Shown here: positions 1-7,873 of the stretch, piece by piece
How positions within the stretch are numbered: position 1 is the stretch's first letter
How the letters are laid out: each line of letters starts with the position of its first letter
Origin: Nitrospirillum pindoramense
GTDB taxonomy: Bacteria; Pseudomonadota; Alphaproteobacteria; Azospirillales; Azospirillaceae
NCBI RefSeq assembly: GCF_007827955.1
Contig: NZ_VITR01000003.1
Coordinates: forward strand, 355,881-419,880
Direction of reading: 5' to 3'
DNA length: 64,000 nt
Notes under the pieces: model-generated
Seen by the model: the letters and a program-made list of their open reading frames with translations, nothing else
Told to the model about the DNA's origin: nothing
Database searches by the model: none
Made by a program: the position numbers and the translations under genes

Positions 1-201
1 GCAAAGTAGAAGTGTCAGTCTTCCGGTTGGCTATGTCCACGTGGAAGGCTGCGGTGGGCTAGGTCGTGATGAGCGAACGGGACCTTCGTCCCGCCGTCAG
101 GCCTGAGCAAAGTAGAAGTGTCAGTCTTCCGGTTGGCTATGTCCACGTGGAAGGCTGCGGTGGGCTAGGTCGTGATGAGCGAACGGGACCTTCGTCCCGC
201 C
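1..201. repeat. 106-bp direct repeat, two copies, truncated by window edge
   Basis: Bases 1-95 recur without change at 107-201, so the unit is 106 bp with an 11-bp spacer. Each copy carries a GGGAC/GTCCC hairpin with a CTTC loop (78-93 and 184-199). A third hairpin, CCACC-CTTC-GGTGG, follows at 201-214. The array may continue to the left of the window. No coding role is apparent. It could be part of a tandem non-coding element or the flank of a mobile element. Confidence 0.75.
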
Positions 202-221
202 CACCCTTCGGTGGCCAAGCC

Positions 222-434
222 TCACGCGGCGCGGGCGGTGGGCAACGGGTGGACGATGAAGGCCTCACAGGATGGCGTCGGCATCAGCGGCGCCGGGTAC
301 CCTTCCCCGATGACGGGTGGTGTCGCGTCGCTGGGGCCATGCCCGGTCATCACCGGCTCTCCGGCGGCCAGCCATTGCAGGGACATGCGTCGCCACTGGT
401 GGACATCCCGCGACCAAGGTTTCCTGTCAGGCAC
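222..434 (-). CDS. possible small hypothetical protein (70 aa)
   Basis: This short minus-strand frame starts at a GTG preceded by AGG and lies just downstream of the ecfG-like gene. Its stop is followed by the hairpin at 201-214. Codon third positions are GC-rich, as in the neighbouring genes. The protein is proline-rich and matches no family I recognise. A start at an internal ATG is also possible. It could equally be non-coding sequence in a GC-rich genome, so this is a weak call. Confidence 0.25.
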   Translation of the reverse strand: MPDRKPWSRDVHQWRRMSLQWLAAGEPVMTGHGPSDATPPVIGEGYPAPLMPTPSCEAFIVHPLPTARAA

Positions 435-483
435 TTCACCTAAATCCTTTTGCCAGGTTGCGCTGCGATGGGGCGACAGTGGC

Positions 484-1059
484 TCAATGGCTGCTGACCG
501 GGCGCGTATCCCAGGCGCTGCTGGTGCCCAAGCCGGTGGGCGTGCCCAAGCCGGTATCACCCGGGTCCATGCCCATGATGTCGGCCAGGCGGGCGCGACC
601 GCGGTTGACGCGGCTTTTGATGGTGCCGAGCGCGCAGCCGCAAATTTCCGCCGCTTCCTCGTAGCTGGCGCCGACGCCGCCCACCAGGACCAGCGCTTCC
701 CGCTGTTCCACGGGCAGTTTCATCAGCGCCGCCTTCAACTCACGGCTGGCGATGCCCCAATCCTGGGAAGGGCCTATGGTCAAGCGCGCGGTATGAACGC
801 CGTCCGGATCGCCCACCTCCCGCTGCTGGTGCTTGGCTACTGAATAATACCGATTCCGCAAAATGGTGAAGAGCCAGGCGCGCAGGTTGGTGCCCGGCGT
901 GAACTGCTCGGCATGGGACCAAGCCCGGACGATGGCGTCCTGCACGAGATCGTCGGTGTCGGCGGCGTTGTTGGTCAATGACCGGGCGAAGGCCCGCATG
1001 GCGGGGATGAGTTTCACTAGGTCGTCACGGAAGGTGGGCGTCGTCTCAGCGGATGGCAT
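484..1059 (-). CDS. EcfG-type ECF sigma factor (general stress response)
   Basis: This 191-residue sigma factor has region 2 at about residues 15-77, with the DDLVQDAIVRAW helix and the NLRAWLFTILRN recognition segment. Region 4 lies at about 107-158 and contains SYEEAAEICGCALGTIKSRVNR, typical of EcfG. EcfG sigma factors direct RNA polymerase to general stress promoters in Alphaproteobacteria. They are held by NepR until phosphorylated PhyR removes it. The last 30 residues are Gly/Thr-rich and lie outside the sigma fold. The ATG at 1057-1059 follows a GGGGTG ribosome-binding site. A NepR-like gene is divergent 449 bp away, and no PhyR gene is visible in the window. The EcfG assignment rests on region 4 similarity. 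Confidence 0.85.
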   Translation of the reverse strand: MPSAETTPTFRDDLVKLIPAMRAFARSLTNNAADTDDLVQDAIVRAWSHAEQFTPGTNLRAWLFTILRNRYYSVAKHQQREVGDPDGVHTARLTIGPSQDWGIASRELKAALMKLPVEQREALVLVGGVGASYEEAAEICGCALGTIKSRVNRGRARLADIMGMDPGDTGLGTPTGLGTSSAWDTRPVSSH

Positions 1060-1508
1060 GGATCACCCCTTTTTGTGAAAGCCCGCTGCGTTTCTCACGT
1101 CATCAAGAAATCGCAGGTGATTGTGGGCGATGTCGAGGTTCGTTATCCCCAGAATTCGTCCGTATCGTTGAGAGACTATAGGCAAGCGCTGTCGATCGCG
1201 TCCCTCCGTATTTCGGGAAGAACACTATGTTTATCGCTGTATTTATTCGGTCTATTTGGCGGATGATCTATTACGATCCGGTTATGCGGCGAAGTGTCCA
1301 GCGTGCCCTGGGCTGGTCTGTTCAAAGGAGAGGAATGGCAATTTTGCGGTAACGTGCCACCCCTTCCCTACACCCAACGCCCCATCGCCTGCCCTGACCG
1401 GCTTAAACGGAAGGGGCATCATCCGCTCAGCCGCGTGGAACAAAGCCGCTGCTGGAGACTTTAGGGAGGGTACGAAGGGCATAGGCCCAATGTCACAGGA
1501 AGGATGCC
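1060..1508. promoter_or_regulatory. 449-bp divergent intergenic region with candidate EcfG-type promoter
   Basis: This region separates the divergent sigma factor and NepR-like genes and is more AT-rich than its flanks. A GGAAC at 1437-1441 lies 17 bp before CTTT at 1459-1462. This resembles the EcfG consensus GGAAC-N16/17-CGTT with one mismatch in the -10 box, and it sits 47 bp before the NepR-like start. A weaker GGAAT-N16-CGTG lies at 1332-1356. No open frame here looks like a gene. Confidence 0.35.
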
Positions 1509-1736
1509 ATGACTAAGCGGTTGAAAAGCATAGAATTTCAGCGTTATCTGGTCCTGCCCCCCGCCATGGCGACGCTCGGTCAGCGACCGGTGGCCTATGC
1601 CTACCGCTATGATGCCGCCCGCAATGACGTGGATGATCAGGTTCGGGAAATGTTCTGCGACATGGTGGCCGAGCCCCTGCCCGCCGACATCCAGGCCCTG
1701 CTGGCGCGACTGCAGGGGAAAGAGAGACTGAACTGA
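1509..1736 (+). CDS. nepR: NepR-like anti-sigma factor
   Basis: This 75-residue protein starts at an ATG preceded by the strong site AGGAAGG. Residues 41-69 follow the NepR core pattern: a helix ending in MFCDMVAEPLPADIQALLAR, with the conserved E-P-x-P turn between two helices. NepR binds EcfG in unstressed cells and is displaced by the sigma-like domain of PhyR. The N-terminal 40 residues are variable, as is usual in the family. It stands alone and ends just before a bidirectional terminator. The protein is short, so the call rests mainly on the core motif and on the nearby EcfG gene. Confidence 0.7.
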   Translation: MTKRLKSIEFQRYLVLPPAMATLGQRPVAYAYRYDAARNDVDDQVREMFCDMVAEPLPADIQALLARLQGKERLN

Positions 1737-1792
1737 GGTGCCTCTCGCGGCATCCCCGTGGCCGCGCGCCCGTGCAGGCGGCATCTCTTCGA

Positions 1793-1830
1793 TGAAAAGG
1801 CCGGCGCCTGATCAGGGCCCGGCCTTTTCA
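1793..1830. terminator. bidirectional terminator
   Basis: A perfect 12-bp stem (1793-1804 with 1819-1830) begins with TGAAAAGG and ends with CCTTTTCA. Its loop contains the palindrome CCTGATCAGG. It lies between the convergent NepR-like and AHSA1 genes and can serve both strands. Confidence 0.8.
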
Positions 1831-1871
1831 CGTCGTCTCGGTCACGTGGTCTTGGTCACGTCGCCCGGAGG

Positions 1872-2399
1872 TTACGCGGCCTGCGCCCGGGTCAGATACT
1901 CTTCCAACTGGTTTAACGTCCCGCTCCAGCCCTGGTGCAGGCTGTCCATGCCGGCGGCGAAGGTGGCCTGTTCCTCCGGCGTGGCATCGATGGGGACGGC
2001 GGTGCAATCCAACCGGGTGCCGCCCTCGTCAACGACGAAGGTGGTGGTGCTGAGCAACGCCAGCGGCCACGTTGGGCTCATGGGATGGCGTATCGCTTGG
2101 CCATCCGGATCGGTGAAGGAGACGGTGAAGGACAGCACACCGGATGCCGCCACCGTGGGCGCCACGATGTCCCTGAAGGTCCACTTGCCCCACATGATGG
2201 CGCCCCCGGCTTCCTCCGGTGCTTTCATCCCGTAGAAAAATGTCCCTTGCTGCCGCAGGTCCAGATCGCCGCGCACCCAGCGAAAGCCCCTGGGCCCCCA
2301 CCACAGGCGCAAGCGCTCCGGTTCCGTATAGGCCGACCACAGCAGGCGGGGCGGCGCCGCGAAACGGCGGGACAGGCGGAATATGGGCGTCTCGGTCAT
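1872..2399 (-). CDS. AHSA1/SRPBCC domain protein
   Basis: This protein of about 175 residues has the START-like fold of the AHSA1 family. The early segment SRRFAAPPRLLWSAYTEPER is followed by LRLWWGPRGF, and a late helix LHQGWSGTLNQLEEYL closes the hydrophobic cavity. Such proteins bind hydrophobic ligands. Many lie in clusters with ECF41/ECF42 sigma factors, VOC proteins and DGPF proteins, as here. I prefer the ATG at 2399 because AGGG lies 9 bases upstream; an ATG at 2408 is the alternative. It is the last gene of the minus-strand cluster. The ligand is unknown. Confidence 0.85.
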   Translation of the reverse strand: MTETPIFRLSRRFAAPPRLLWSAYTEPERLRLWWGPRGFRWVRGDLDLRQQGTFFYGMKAPEEAGGAIMWGKWTFRDIVAPTVAASGVLSFTVSFTDPDGQAIRHPMSPTWPLALLSTTTFVVDEGGTRLDCTAVPIDATPEEQATFAAGMDSLHQGWSGTLNQLEEYLTRAQAA

Positions 2400-2473
2400 G
2401 GTGCGCATCCCTGTTCATGGGTGGATTTATAGTGGGTCGGGTTTGCCAGGCGCCGCTTGTCCTGGCGGAATGC

Positions 2474-2947
2474 TCAGCCGGCCTCGCCAGCGGTGGCCAA
2501 GGGGCATGCCTCGCCCGGCGCGCCCAGGGGATGGGCGAAGCTCCATATATGGCCATAAGGATCACGGATCTGGCCATAACGGGCGCCCCAGAAGGCGTCC
2601 ATGGCCGGCATGGCCACGGCGGCGCCGGCGGTCACCGCCCGGTCCATGGCGGCATCGCAATTGGCGACCTCCAGGTGCAGGAACACGCTGGTGCCTTTCA
2701 GCGTCGTGGGTGGGGCGCCGGTCCCGCCCATCTCCGCCCGGTATTCCGGAAAATCGTCGCAGAGGAAGACACGGGCGCCATTCACGCGTATCTCCGCGTG
2801 CAGCAGGCGGTCACCGTCCTTTTCCGGCATGCGGAAGACCTCCTCCGCGCCCAGGCCCTGCACGTAAAACTGCAGCGCCGCCTTGGCGTCGCTGACCACC
2901 AGATGGGGAATGACGCCCTGCTGCGCGGGCTGGATGCTGTCGGACAT
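2474..2947 (-). CDS. VOC family protein, PhnB-like
   Basis: This protein of about 157 residues has the two-module vicinal oxygen chelate fold. It opens with VIPHLVVSDAKAALQFYVQGL and closes with the RDPYGHIWSFAHPL motif, where the histidine resembles a PhnB/glyoxalase-like position. VOC proteins include dioxygenases, glyoxalases and resistance proteins, and the substrate here is not predictable. The ATG at 2947 follows GGAG, which is better than the in-frame start at 2980. It lies downstream of the ECF42 gene, in line with the known linkage of PhnB-like proteins to these sigma factors. Confidence 0.85.
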   Translation of the reverse strand: MSDSIQPAQQGVIPHLVVSDAKAALQFYVQGLGAEEVFRMPEKDGDRLLHAEIRVNGARVFLCDDFPEYRAEMGGTGAPPTTLKGTSVFLHLEVANCDAAMDRAVTAGAAVAMPAMDAFWGARYGQIRDPYGHIWSFAHPLGAPGEACPLATAGEAG

Positions 2948-3069
2948 GATCACCTGCTCCCGTTTCCTTGAGGGTTCCAAATGGGAAATCGTGGCGGCCC
3001 CATGGGCGGGGCCACCCCAAGGACGGTCATCGCCGGGCGGTTCCGACAGGTCCTGCGATTTTTCGCGAT

Positions 3070-4347
3070 TTATTTTTGAACGGGCGCCGCCTCGTCCATC
3101 AGACGATCCAGATGCTGGCGGATGTGGGCGGCTTCGGCCGGGGTATGGGCCAGCGCGATGGCGCGGTCGAAGGCCACCCGCGCCTCCGCCGTCCGTCCCA
3201 ACTGGCTCAGATAGGCGCCCTTGGCCCCGAAGAAGTGGAAATAGCCCCCCAGCCGATCGCCCAGCGGTTCGATCATGGCCAGCGCTGCCGCCGGCCCCCG
3301 CAGCTTGGCCGTGGCGACGGAACGGTTCAGCGTCACCACCGGCGACGGCAGGATATGCTCCAGCGTGGCGTACAGCAGGTCGATCTGCGACCAGTCCGTC
3401 TCGGCGGCGCTGGGCGCGCGGGCATGCAGGGCGGCGATCGCGGCCTGCACCAGGTACGGGGTCGGCTGGCCGTGGCGCATGGCCTTGTCGATCAGGGCCA
3501 GGCCTTCCGCGATCATCGGGGCGCTCCAGCGGCGACGGTCTTGATCGTCCAGCAGGATGGCGTTGCCCTGGCCATCGAAACGGGCGGCGGCGCGAGACTG
3601 CTGCAACAGCATCAGCGCCAGCAGGCCCATGATCTCCGGCTTCGCCGGGAACAGGCGCAGCAGCAGGCGCGCCAGGCGGATCGCCTCATGCGCCAGGGGC
3701 GCGCGTCGTTCCGCCGTGTCGCCGCCGGCGGAATAGCCCTCGTTGAACAGCAGGTAGAGCATGGCGGCGACGGTTCCCAGCCGCCGCGCCCGTTCCGGCG
3801 CGCCCGGCGTCTCGAACGGCACGCCCGACCGCGCGATGCGCGCCTTGGCCCGGGTGATGCGCTGCTCCATGGCGCTTTCCCCGACCAGGAAGGCGCGGGC
3901 GATGTCCGCCACGCTGAGGCCGGAGACGATGCGCAAGGCCACCGCGATCTGCTGGGTGGCCGGCAGGTCCGGCGCGCAGCAGATGAACAGCAGGCGCAGG
4001 ATGTCGTCACGATAGCCGGCGTCGTCCAGGCGTTCGGCCAGGGCGGCTTCCGCATCCCCCTCGCCGTCGTCGGCGGTTATGACATCTTCCGCCGGCAGGG
4101 GCTGCTGGCGTGCCTGGCGACGGACACCGTCCAGCGCGGCGTTTCGGCCGACGAAGATCAGCCAGGCGGCGGGATCGCGGGGGGGGCCATTGCGGGGCCA
4201 AGCGGTCAGCGCCCGCAGCGAGGCCTCCTGAAACGCTTCCTCGGCCGTGTCCAGGTCACGGAAATAGCGCAGCAAGGCGCCCATGGCCTGGGGACGGGCC
4301 GCCGCCAGGGCTGTGTCGATCCAGGCCATGTCGATGGGCCCGGTCAT
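3070..4347 (-). CDS. ECF42-type RNA polymerase sigma factor with C-terminal TPR-like extension
   Basis: This 425-residue protein is over twice the length of a minimal ECF sigma factor. Region 2 is at about 14-80 (AEEAFQEASLRALTAWP, then DPAAWLIFVGRNAALDGVRR). Region 4 is at about 120-175 (VSGLSVADIARAFLVGE, then AMEQRITRAKARI). Next come the DUF6596 segment with LYLLFNEGYSA and helical repeats (GAKGAYLSQLGRTAEARVAF) typical of ECF42. ECF42 proteins have no classical anti-sigma factor; the extension is thought to control them, and a DGPF protein is usually encoded next door. The start is 3 bases after the stop of the DGPF gene, so the two are probably translationally linked. Confidence 0.9.
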   Translation of the reverse strand: MTGPIDMAWIDTALAAARPQAMGALLRYFRDLDTAEEAFQEASLRALTAWPRNGPPRDPAAWLIFVGRNAALDGVRRQARQQPLPAEDVITADDGEGDAEAALAERLDDAGYRDDILRLLFICCAPDLPATQQIAVALRIVSGLSVADIARAFLVGESAMEQRITRAKARIARSGVPFETPGAPERARRLGTVAAMLYLLFNEGYSAGGDTAERRAPLAHEAIRLARLLLRLFPAKPEIMGLLALMLLQQSRAAARFDGQGNAILLDDQDRRRWSAPMIAEGLALIDKAMRHGQPTPYLVQAAIAALHARAPSAAETDWSQIDLLYATLEHILPSPVVTLNRSVATAKLRGPAAALAMIEPLGDRLGGYFHFFGAKGAYLSQLGRTAEARVAFDRAIALAHTPAEAAHIRQHLDRLMDEAAPVQK

Positions 4348-4350
4348 GAC

Positions 4351-4725
4351 TCAGGCCCCAGCGGACGGTGCGGGATGATAAAGGCCGACGGGGCGGATTT
4401 CGTAGCAGCCGCCGGGGTTTGCGCGGCCCAGTTCACGCGCCGTGTCCAGAACCTGTTCCAGCGTCTCCCCCTCGACCAGGTAGAAGCCCAGCAGTTGTTC
4501 CTTGGTCTCGGCGAAGGGGCCGTCGATCACCAGCGGCGGGTCGCTGTCCTTGCGCAGGGTGGTGGCGGCCGTGGTGGGCAGCAGCCGGGCCACCGGGCCC
4601 AACCGCCCTTCCCGCGCCAGCTTCTCGTGTACCAGCGCCAGCTTGGCCATCACGGCATCATCCTCCTCCTTGGTCCAGGAGCCGACGACATCTTCGCGGT
4701 GGTAACACAGGATGGCATACAGCAT
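4351..4725 (-). CDS. YCII-related DGPF domain protein
   Basis: This 124-residue protein has the ferredoxin-like YCII fold. It begins with MLYAILCYH and carries the signature DGPF at residues 68-71, inside VIDGPFAETKEQLLGFYLVE. DGPF proteins are the conserved partners of ECF42 sigma factors, though their biochemical role is not settled. The gene ends 3 bases before the sigma factor start, which supports co-expression. It is probably the second gene of the minus-strand unit that starts with the VOC gene at 5279. Confidence 0.9.
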   Translation of the reverse strand: MLYAILCYHREDVVGSWTKEEDDAVMAKLALVHEKLAREGRLGPVARLLPTTAATTLRKDSDPPLVIDGPFAETKEQLLGFYLVEGETLEQVLDTARELGRANPGGCYEIRPVGLYHPAPSAGA

Positions 4726-4850
4726 GGGACGTTCCTCCGGCGAATGGGGTGGGCCGGCTTGGCGCCGGTTCTTCCCAGGACGGTCCAGTATGGCCGCTTC
4801 CGACAGAGCCGCCGGAAAAAACCTGACGACTGTCGTGTGCTATTGGGCCC

Positions 4851-5279
4851 CTATTTGGCGAAGATGAGAGACTCGTCGCGGAAGGCTTTGAATTCCAGGG
4901 CATTCCCACTCGGGTCATATAGGAACATGGTGCCTTGTTCCCCCACCTGGCCCTTGAAGCGGATGTACGGTTCGATCACGAACGCCTGGCCGGCATTCCG
5001 CAGGCGGTCTGCCAGCGCCGTCCAGTCATCCCAGGCCAGGATCAGGCCAAAATGCGGGACAGGCACCTCGTGCCCATCGACCGGGTTGTGGTTCCGGTCG
5101 GCCCCCTGGTCGTGAACCAGATGCGCCACGATCTGATGGCCGTACAAGTCGAAGTCAACCCATTCCGGTGAACTGCGCCCCTCGGGGCATTCCAACAGGT
5201 CGCCGTAAAAGGCGCGGGCGGCCGTCAGATCATGGACGGGGAAAGCCAGGTGAAAACGCGGGCGCTGTGTCATCCTCAT
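4851..5279 (-). CDS. VOC family protein (glyoxalase/bleomycin resistance type)
   Basis: This 142-residue protein starts with [22 protein letters not shown] and ends its second module with [16 protein letters not shown]. The His near the start and the Glu in ALEFK fit metal-ligand positions of the VOC fold. It also has the internal [11 protein letters not shown] segment common in short VOC proteins of ECF clusters. Either of two ATGs, at 5279 or 5273, could be used. It is the first gene of the minus-strand cluster and is preceded by an AT-rich stretch and a perfect hairpin. The substrate is unknown. Confidence 0.85.
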   Translation of the reverse strand: MRMTQRPRFHLAFPVHDLTAARAFYGDLLECPEGRSSPEWVDFDLYGHQIVAHLVHDQGADRNHNPVDGHEVPVPHFGLILAWDDWTALADRLRNAGQAFVIEPYIRFKGQVGEQGTMFLYDPSGNALEFKAFRDESLIFAK

Positions 5280-5328
5280 CCGCTTTCTTAGGAAATGTTT
5301 TATTTTATTTCAGAGAGTTAGCAAAATT

Positions 5329-5354
5329 CCCTAAGGTGAAAAATCACCTTAGGG
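5329..5354. promoter_or_regulatory. perfect 11-bp inverted repeat between divergent genes
   Basis: CCCTAAGGTGA and TCACCTTAGGG (5329-5339 and 5344-5354) flank an AAAA loop. The dyad sits upstream of both the VOC gene and the glycosyltransferase gene, beside a T/A-rich tract at 5298-5311. It could be an operator, or a terminator or attenuator read on the minus strand. The rest of 5280-5514 shows nothing else distinct. Confidence 0.5.
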
Positions 5355-5514
5355 TGCGCCATGCCACAGGCGCCATAGCCTTCGGCCCACTAGGGCTGCT
5401 GCAAATCTTATCACTGGCTGCCCAGCCTTCGCCACGCCCCGGTGGTGTAACCGCCCGGCAGGTCGTATACGACAGCGGCCTGGAAAACCGTTAGAACCTA
5501 TCCCATTCCCCGCC

Positions 5515-6729
5515 ATGTTCCCGATCCCTCCGACCTTGGCCGCCATGTCCGACGCCCCGCGCCCAACCTTGCTTTTTGTCGTGACGGAGGACTGGTACTT
5601 CCGCTCCCATCGGCTGCCCACCGCGCGGGCGGCGCGGGACGCCGGCTTCGATGTCGGGGTGGCCTGTCGCGTGGGCAAGGATGCTGCCGCCATCGCCGCG
5701 GAAGGGTTCCGCGTCATTCCCCTGCCCTGGCGCCGTGGCAGCTTCAATCCCCTGCGCGCCCTGGGCGACGTCCGCCGCCTGGCGCGGCTTTACCGGCGGG
5801 AAAGGCCGACCATCATCCACCATATCGCGGTGAAGCCGACGGTGCTGGGTGGTTTCGCCCTTTTCCTGGCGGGTTTCCCCAACGACCTGCGGGACACCCG
5901 CGTGGTCGCCACGCTAGCGGGCTTGGGCCTGGGCCTTTCCGGCGCCGGTACCAAGGCGGCCCTGGGCCGGGGGCTGCTGCGCCTGGCCCTGAAGGCCGCC
6001 GGCTGGCGGCGGCGGCATGCGCTGGTCGTGCAGAACGGTGACGATGCCGCCCTGCTGGCCGCCGGCTGGCCCCGCCCGCCATCCTCGCGCCTCATCCGTG
6101 GCTCCGGCGTCGATCTCACGCATTATGAGGAACTGGCCGAGCCGATGGGGCCGGTGACCTGCGCCCAGGTTTCGCGCATGCTGACCTTGAAAGGCGTGGA
6201 GGACCTGGTGGCGGCCGTGCGCCAGGTCAGGGCCCAAGGGGTCGATTTGCGCCTGCTGCTGGCCGGTGCGCCTGATGCCGACAGTCCCGCCGCCATTCCC
6301 GAGGCCACGCTGCGGGCCTGGGGGACCGAGCCCGGCATCGAATGGCTGGGCGCCGTCAGCGATGTGCGGACCGTATGGGCCCGCGCCCACATCGCCGTTC
6401 TCGCCTCCCGCGGGGGGGAAGGCGTGCCTAAGAGCCTGCTGGAGGCGGCGGCCTGTGGCCGCGCCATCGTGGCCACCGACGTGCCGGGCAGCCGTGAGGT
6501 GGCGGTGGAGGGGCGCAACGCCCTGCTGGCCCCGCCGCGCGATCCGGCGGCCCTGGCGGCCGCGTTGTCGCGCCTGGCGCAGAATGCGGCGCTGCGCCGC
6601 CGGCTCAGCCTGGGCAGCCGCGCCGTGGTGGACCCGGAATTTGGCGAGGCCGAGGTGGGGCGGCGCATGCGGGATCTCTATTTGGGCCTGGTGGCGCCGT
6701 TTCCGGCATCCGCCCCAGGCGGTGCGTGA
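5515..6729 (+). CDS. GT4-family glycosyltransferase
   Basis: This protein of about 400 residues has two Rossmann domains. The N-terminal acceptor domain begins LLFVVTEDWYFRSHRLPTAR and contains IIHHIAVKPTVLGG, a pattern seen in capsule and lipopolysaccharide glycosyltransferases. The C-terminal donor domain has the GT4 E-x7-E region, GEGVPKSLLEAAACGRAIVA followed by TDVPGSREV. It likely transfers a sugar from an NDP donor during surface polysaccharide synthesis at the inner membrane. An ATG at 5545 is an alternative start, and neither start has a clear ribosome-binding site. The next gene begins 13 bases after its stop. Confidence 0.85.
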   Translation: MFPIPPTLAAMSDAPRPTLLFVVTEDWYFRSHRLPTARAARDAGFDVGVACRVGKDAAAIAAEGFRVIPLPWRRGSFNPLRALGDVRRLARLYRRERPTIIHHIAVKPTVLGGFALFLAGFPNDLRDTRVVATLAGLGLGLSGAGTKAALGRGLLRLALKAAGWRRRHALVVQNGDDAALLAAGWPRPPSSRLIRGSGVDLTHYEELAEPMGPVTCAQVSRMLTLKGVEDLVAAVRQVRAQGVDLRLLLAGAPDADSPAAIPEATLRAWGTEPGIEWLGAVSDVRTVWARAHIAVLASRGGEGVPKSLLEAAACGRAIVATDVPGSREVAVEGRNALLAPPRDPAALAAALSRLAQNAALRRRLSLGSRAVVDPEFGEAEVGRRMRDLYLGLVAPFPASAPGGA

Positions 6730-6742
6730 CGGAGGGCGGGCG

Positions 6743-7717
6743 ATGCGGCCAGGACATTGGGGATGGGCTTTGGTGCTGGCGCTGCTGATCGCCAGCGGGC
6801 CGGCCCGCGCCGTCGAGCAGGAGGTGGCCATCAACGGTGGCCCCGGCCCGTTGGCGGGCACATTGGAACTGCCGGACATGGCGCCGCCGGGCCCCATTCC
6901 GGCGGTGCTGATGCTCCCCGGGTCCGGCCCCGTCGACCGCAACGGCAACGGCCCGTCATTGCGGACCGACGCCTTGCGCCAATTGGCGCAAACCCTGGCT
7001 CTGAAGGGCATCGCCAGCCTGCGGGTCGACAAACGCGGCGTGGGCGCCAGCAAGGGCGCCCTGATCCGTGAGGAGGATTTGCGGCTGGACACCTATGTGC
7101 AGGATGCCGGCCAATGGCTGGCCTTCCTGCGCGCCCAGCCGGGCCTCGGCCCGGTCTTCCTCCTGGGGCACAGCGAGGGCGGGCTGACCGTCACCCTGTT
7201 GGCGCAACGGGTACCCGTGGCCGGATTGATCCTGGTGGCCACCCCCGGCCGTACGTTCGGCGACCTGTTGCGCCAGCAGCTGCCGCGTACGGACCTGCCC
7301 CTGGACGTACAGAAAGCCGCGCTGGAGGCCATCACCCTGCTGGAACAGGGCCGGCCGGTGACCAAGGTGCCGCCGCCGCTGATGAGCCTGTTCCGACCCA
7401 GCGTTCAGCCCTACCTGATCTCCGAACTAACCCGCGACCCGGCCGCCGAGTTGGCCCGCACCATGGCGCCCGTGCTGGTGCTGCAAGGGACCAACGACGT
7501 GCAGGTCGATATGTCCGACGCCGTCCGCCTGTCCCAGGCGCGCCAGGGCGTGCGTCTGGAACGGCTGGAGGCCGTGAACCACGTCCTGAAGAACGCCCCC
7601 TTGAACGACCGCGCCGGCAACCTGGCCACCTACACCGACCCTGGCCTGGCCATCAACCCCGGCATCACCGCCGCCATCGTCCGTTTCGTGCGGGAGAATG
7701 AGGCCGGCGGCGGGTGA
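6743..7717 (+). CDS. exported alpha/beta hydrolase
   Basis: This 324-residue protein has an N-terminal signal peptide of about 23 residues (WALVLALLIASGPARA). The fold shows the oxyanion segment MLPGSGPVDRNGNG, the nucleophile elbow GHSEGG with Ser at about 144, an acid site at LQGTNDVQVD and a late catalytic His in AVNHVLK. This arrangement is typical of secreted serine esterases or peptidase-like hydrolases. The ATG at 6743 was chosen because it directly precedes the signal peptide and lies 13 bases after the glycosyltransferase stop, suggesting an operon. The natural substrate is unknown. Confidence 0.85.
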   Translation: MRPGHWGWALVLALLIASGPARAVEQEVAINGGPGPLAGTLELPDMAPPGPIPAVLMLPGSGPVDRNGNGPSLRTDALRQLAQTLALKGIASLRVDKRGVGASKGALIREEDLRLDTYVQDAGQWLAFLRAQPGLGPVFLLGHSEGGLTVTLLAQRVPVAGLILVATPGRTFGDLLRQQLPRTDLPLDVQKAALEAITLLEQGRPVTKVPPPLMSLFRPSVQPYLISELTRDPAAELARTMAPVLVLQGTNDVQVDMSDAVRLSQARQGVRLERLEAVNHVLKNAPLNDRAGNLATYTDPGLAINPGITAAIVRFVRENEAGGG

Positions 7718-7771
7718 CTGGAATTAGGGACACCATCCCGCCTTGCACAACGGCAGGACAAAAAGCCGCCT

Positions 7772-7873
7772 AACAGCCATATCGTTCAGAACCTATTTCA
7801 GGACGTGGACCAAATCGCCGCTATACTTGGTCGCAAAGCGGACTGGGTGCGGTGGGAACTGGCGCACTGGTGA
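7772..7873 (+). pseudogene. start-less copy of the 34-aa leader frame
   Basis: This frame reads NSHIVQNLFQDVDQI and ends with GRKADWVRWELAHW and TGA. It aligns throughout with the 34-residue frame at 8427-8531. Here the two ATGs of the second copy are CCT and ATC, so no normal start remains; an internal GTG could start 22 residues. The TGA overlaps the ATG of the next gene as TGATG. It is probably a decayed copy, or the tail of a lost larger protein. Confidence 0.5.

Noticed and set aside
1332-1356. GGAAT-N16-CGTG as an EcfG promoter
   Set aside because: It has mismatches in both boxes and lies over 150 bp from the NepR-like start; the site at 1437 is better.
2968-5115. A 715-codon open frame on the plus strand
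   Set aside because: It lies antisense to the ECF42, DGPF and VOC genes, has no family similarity, and arises from GC-rich codon bias.
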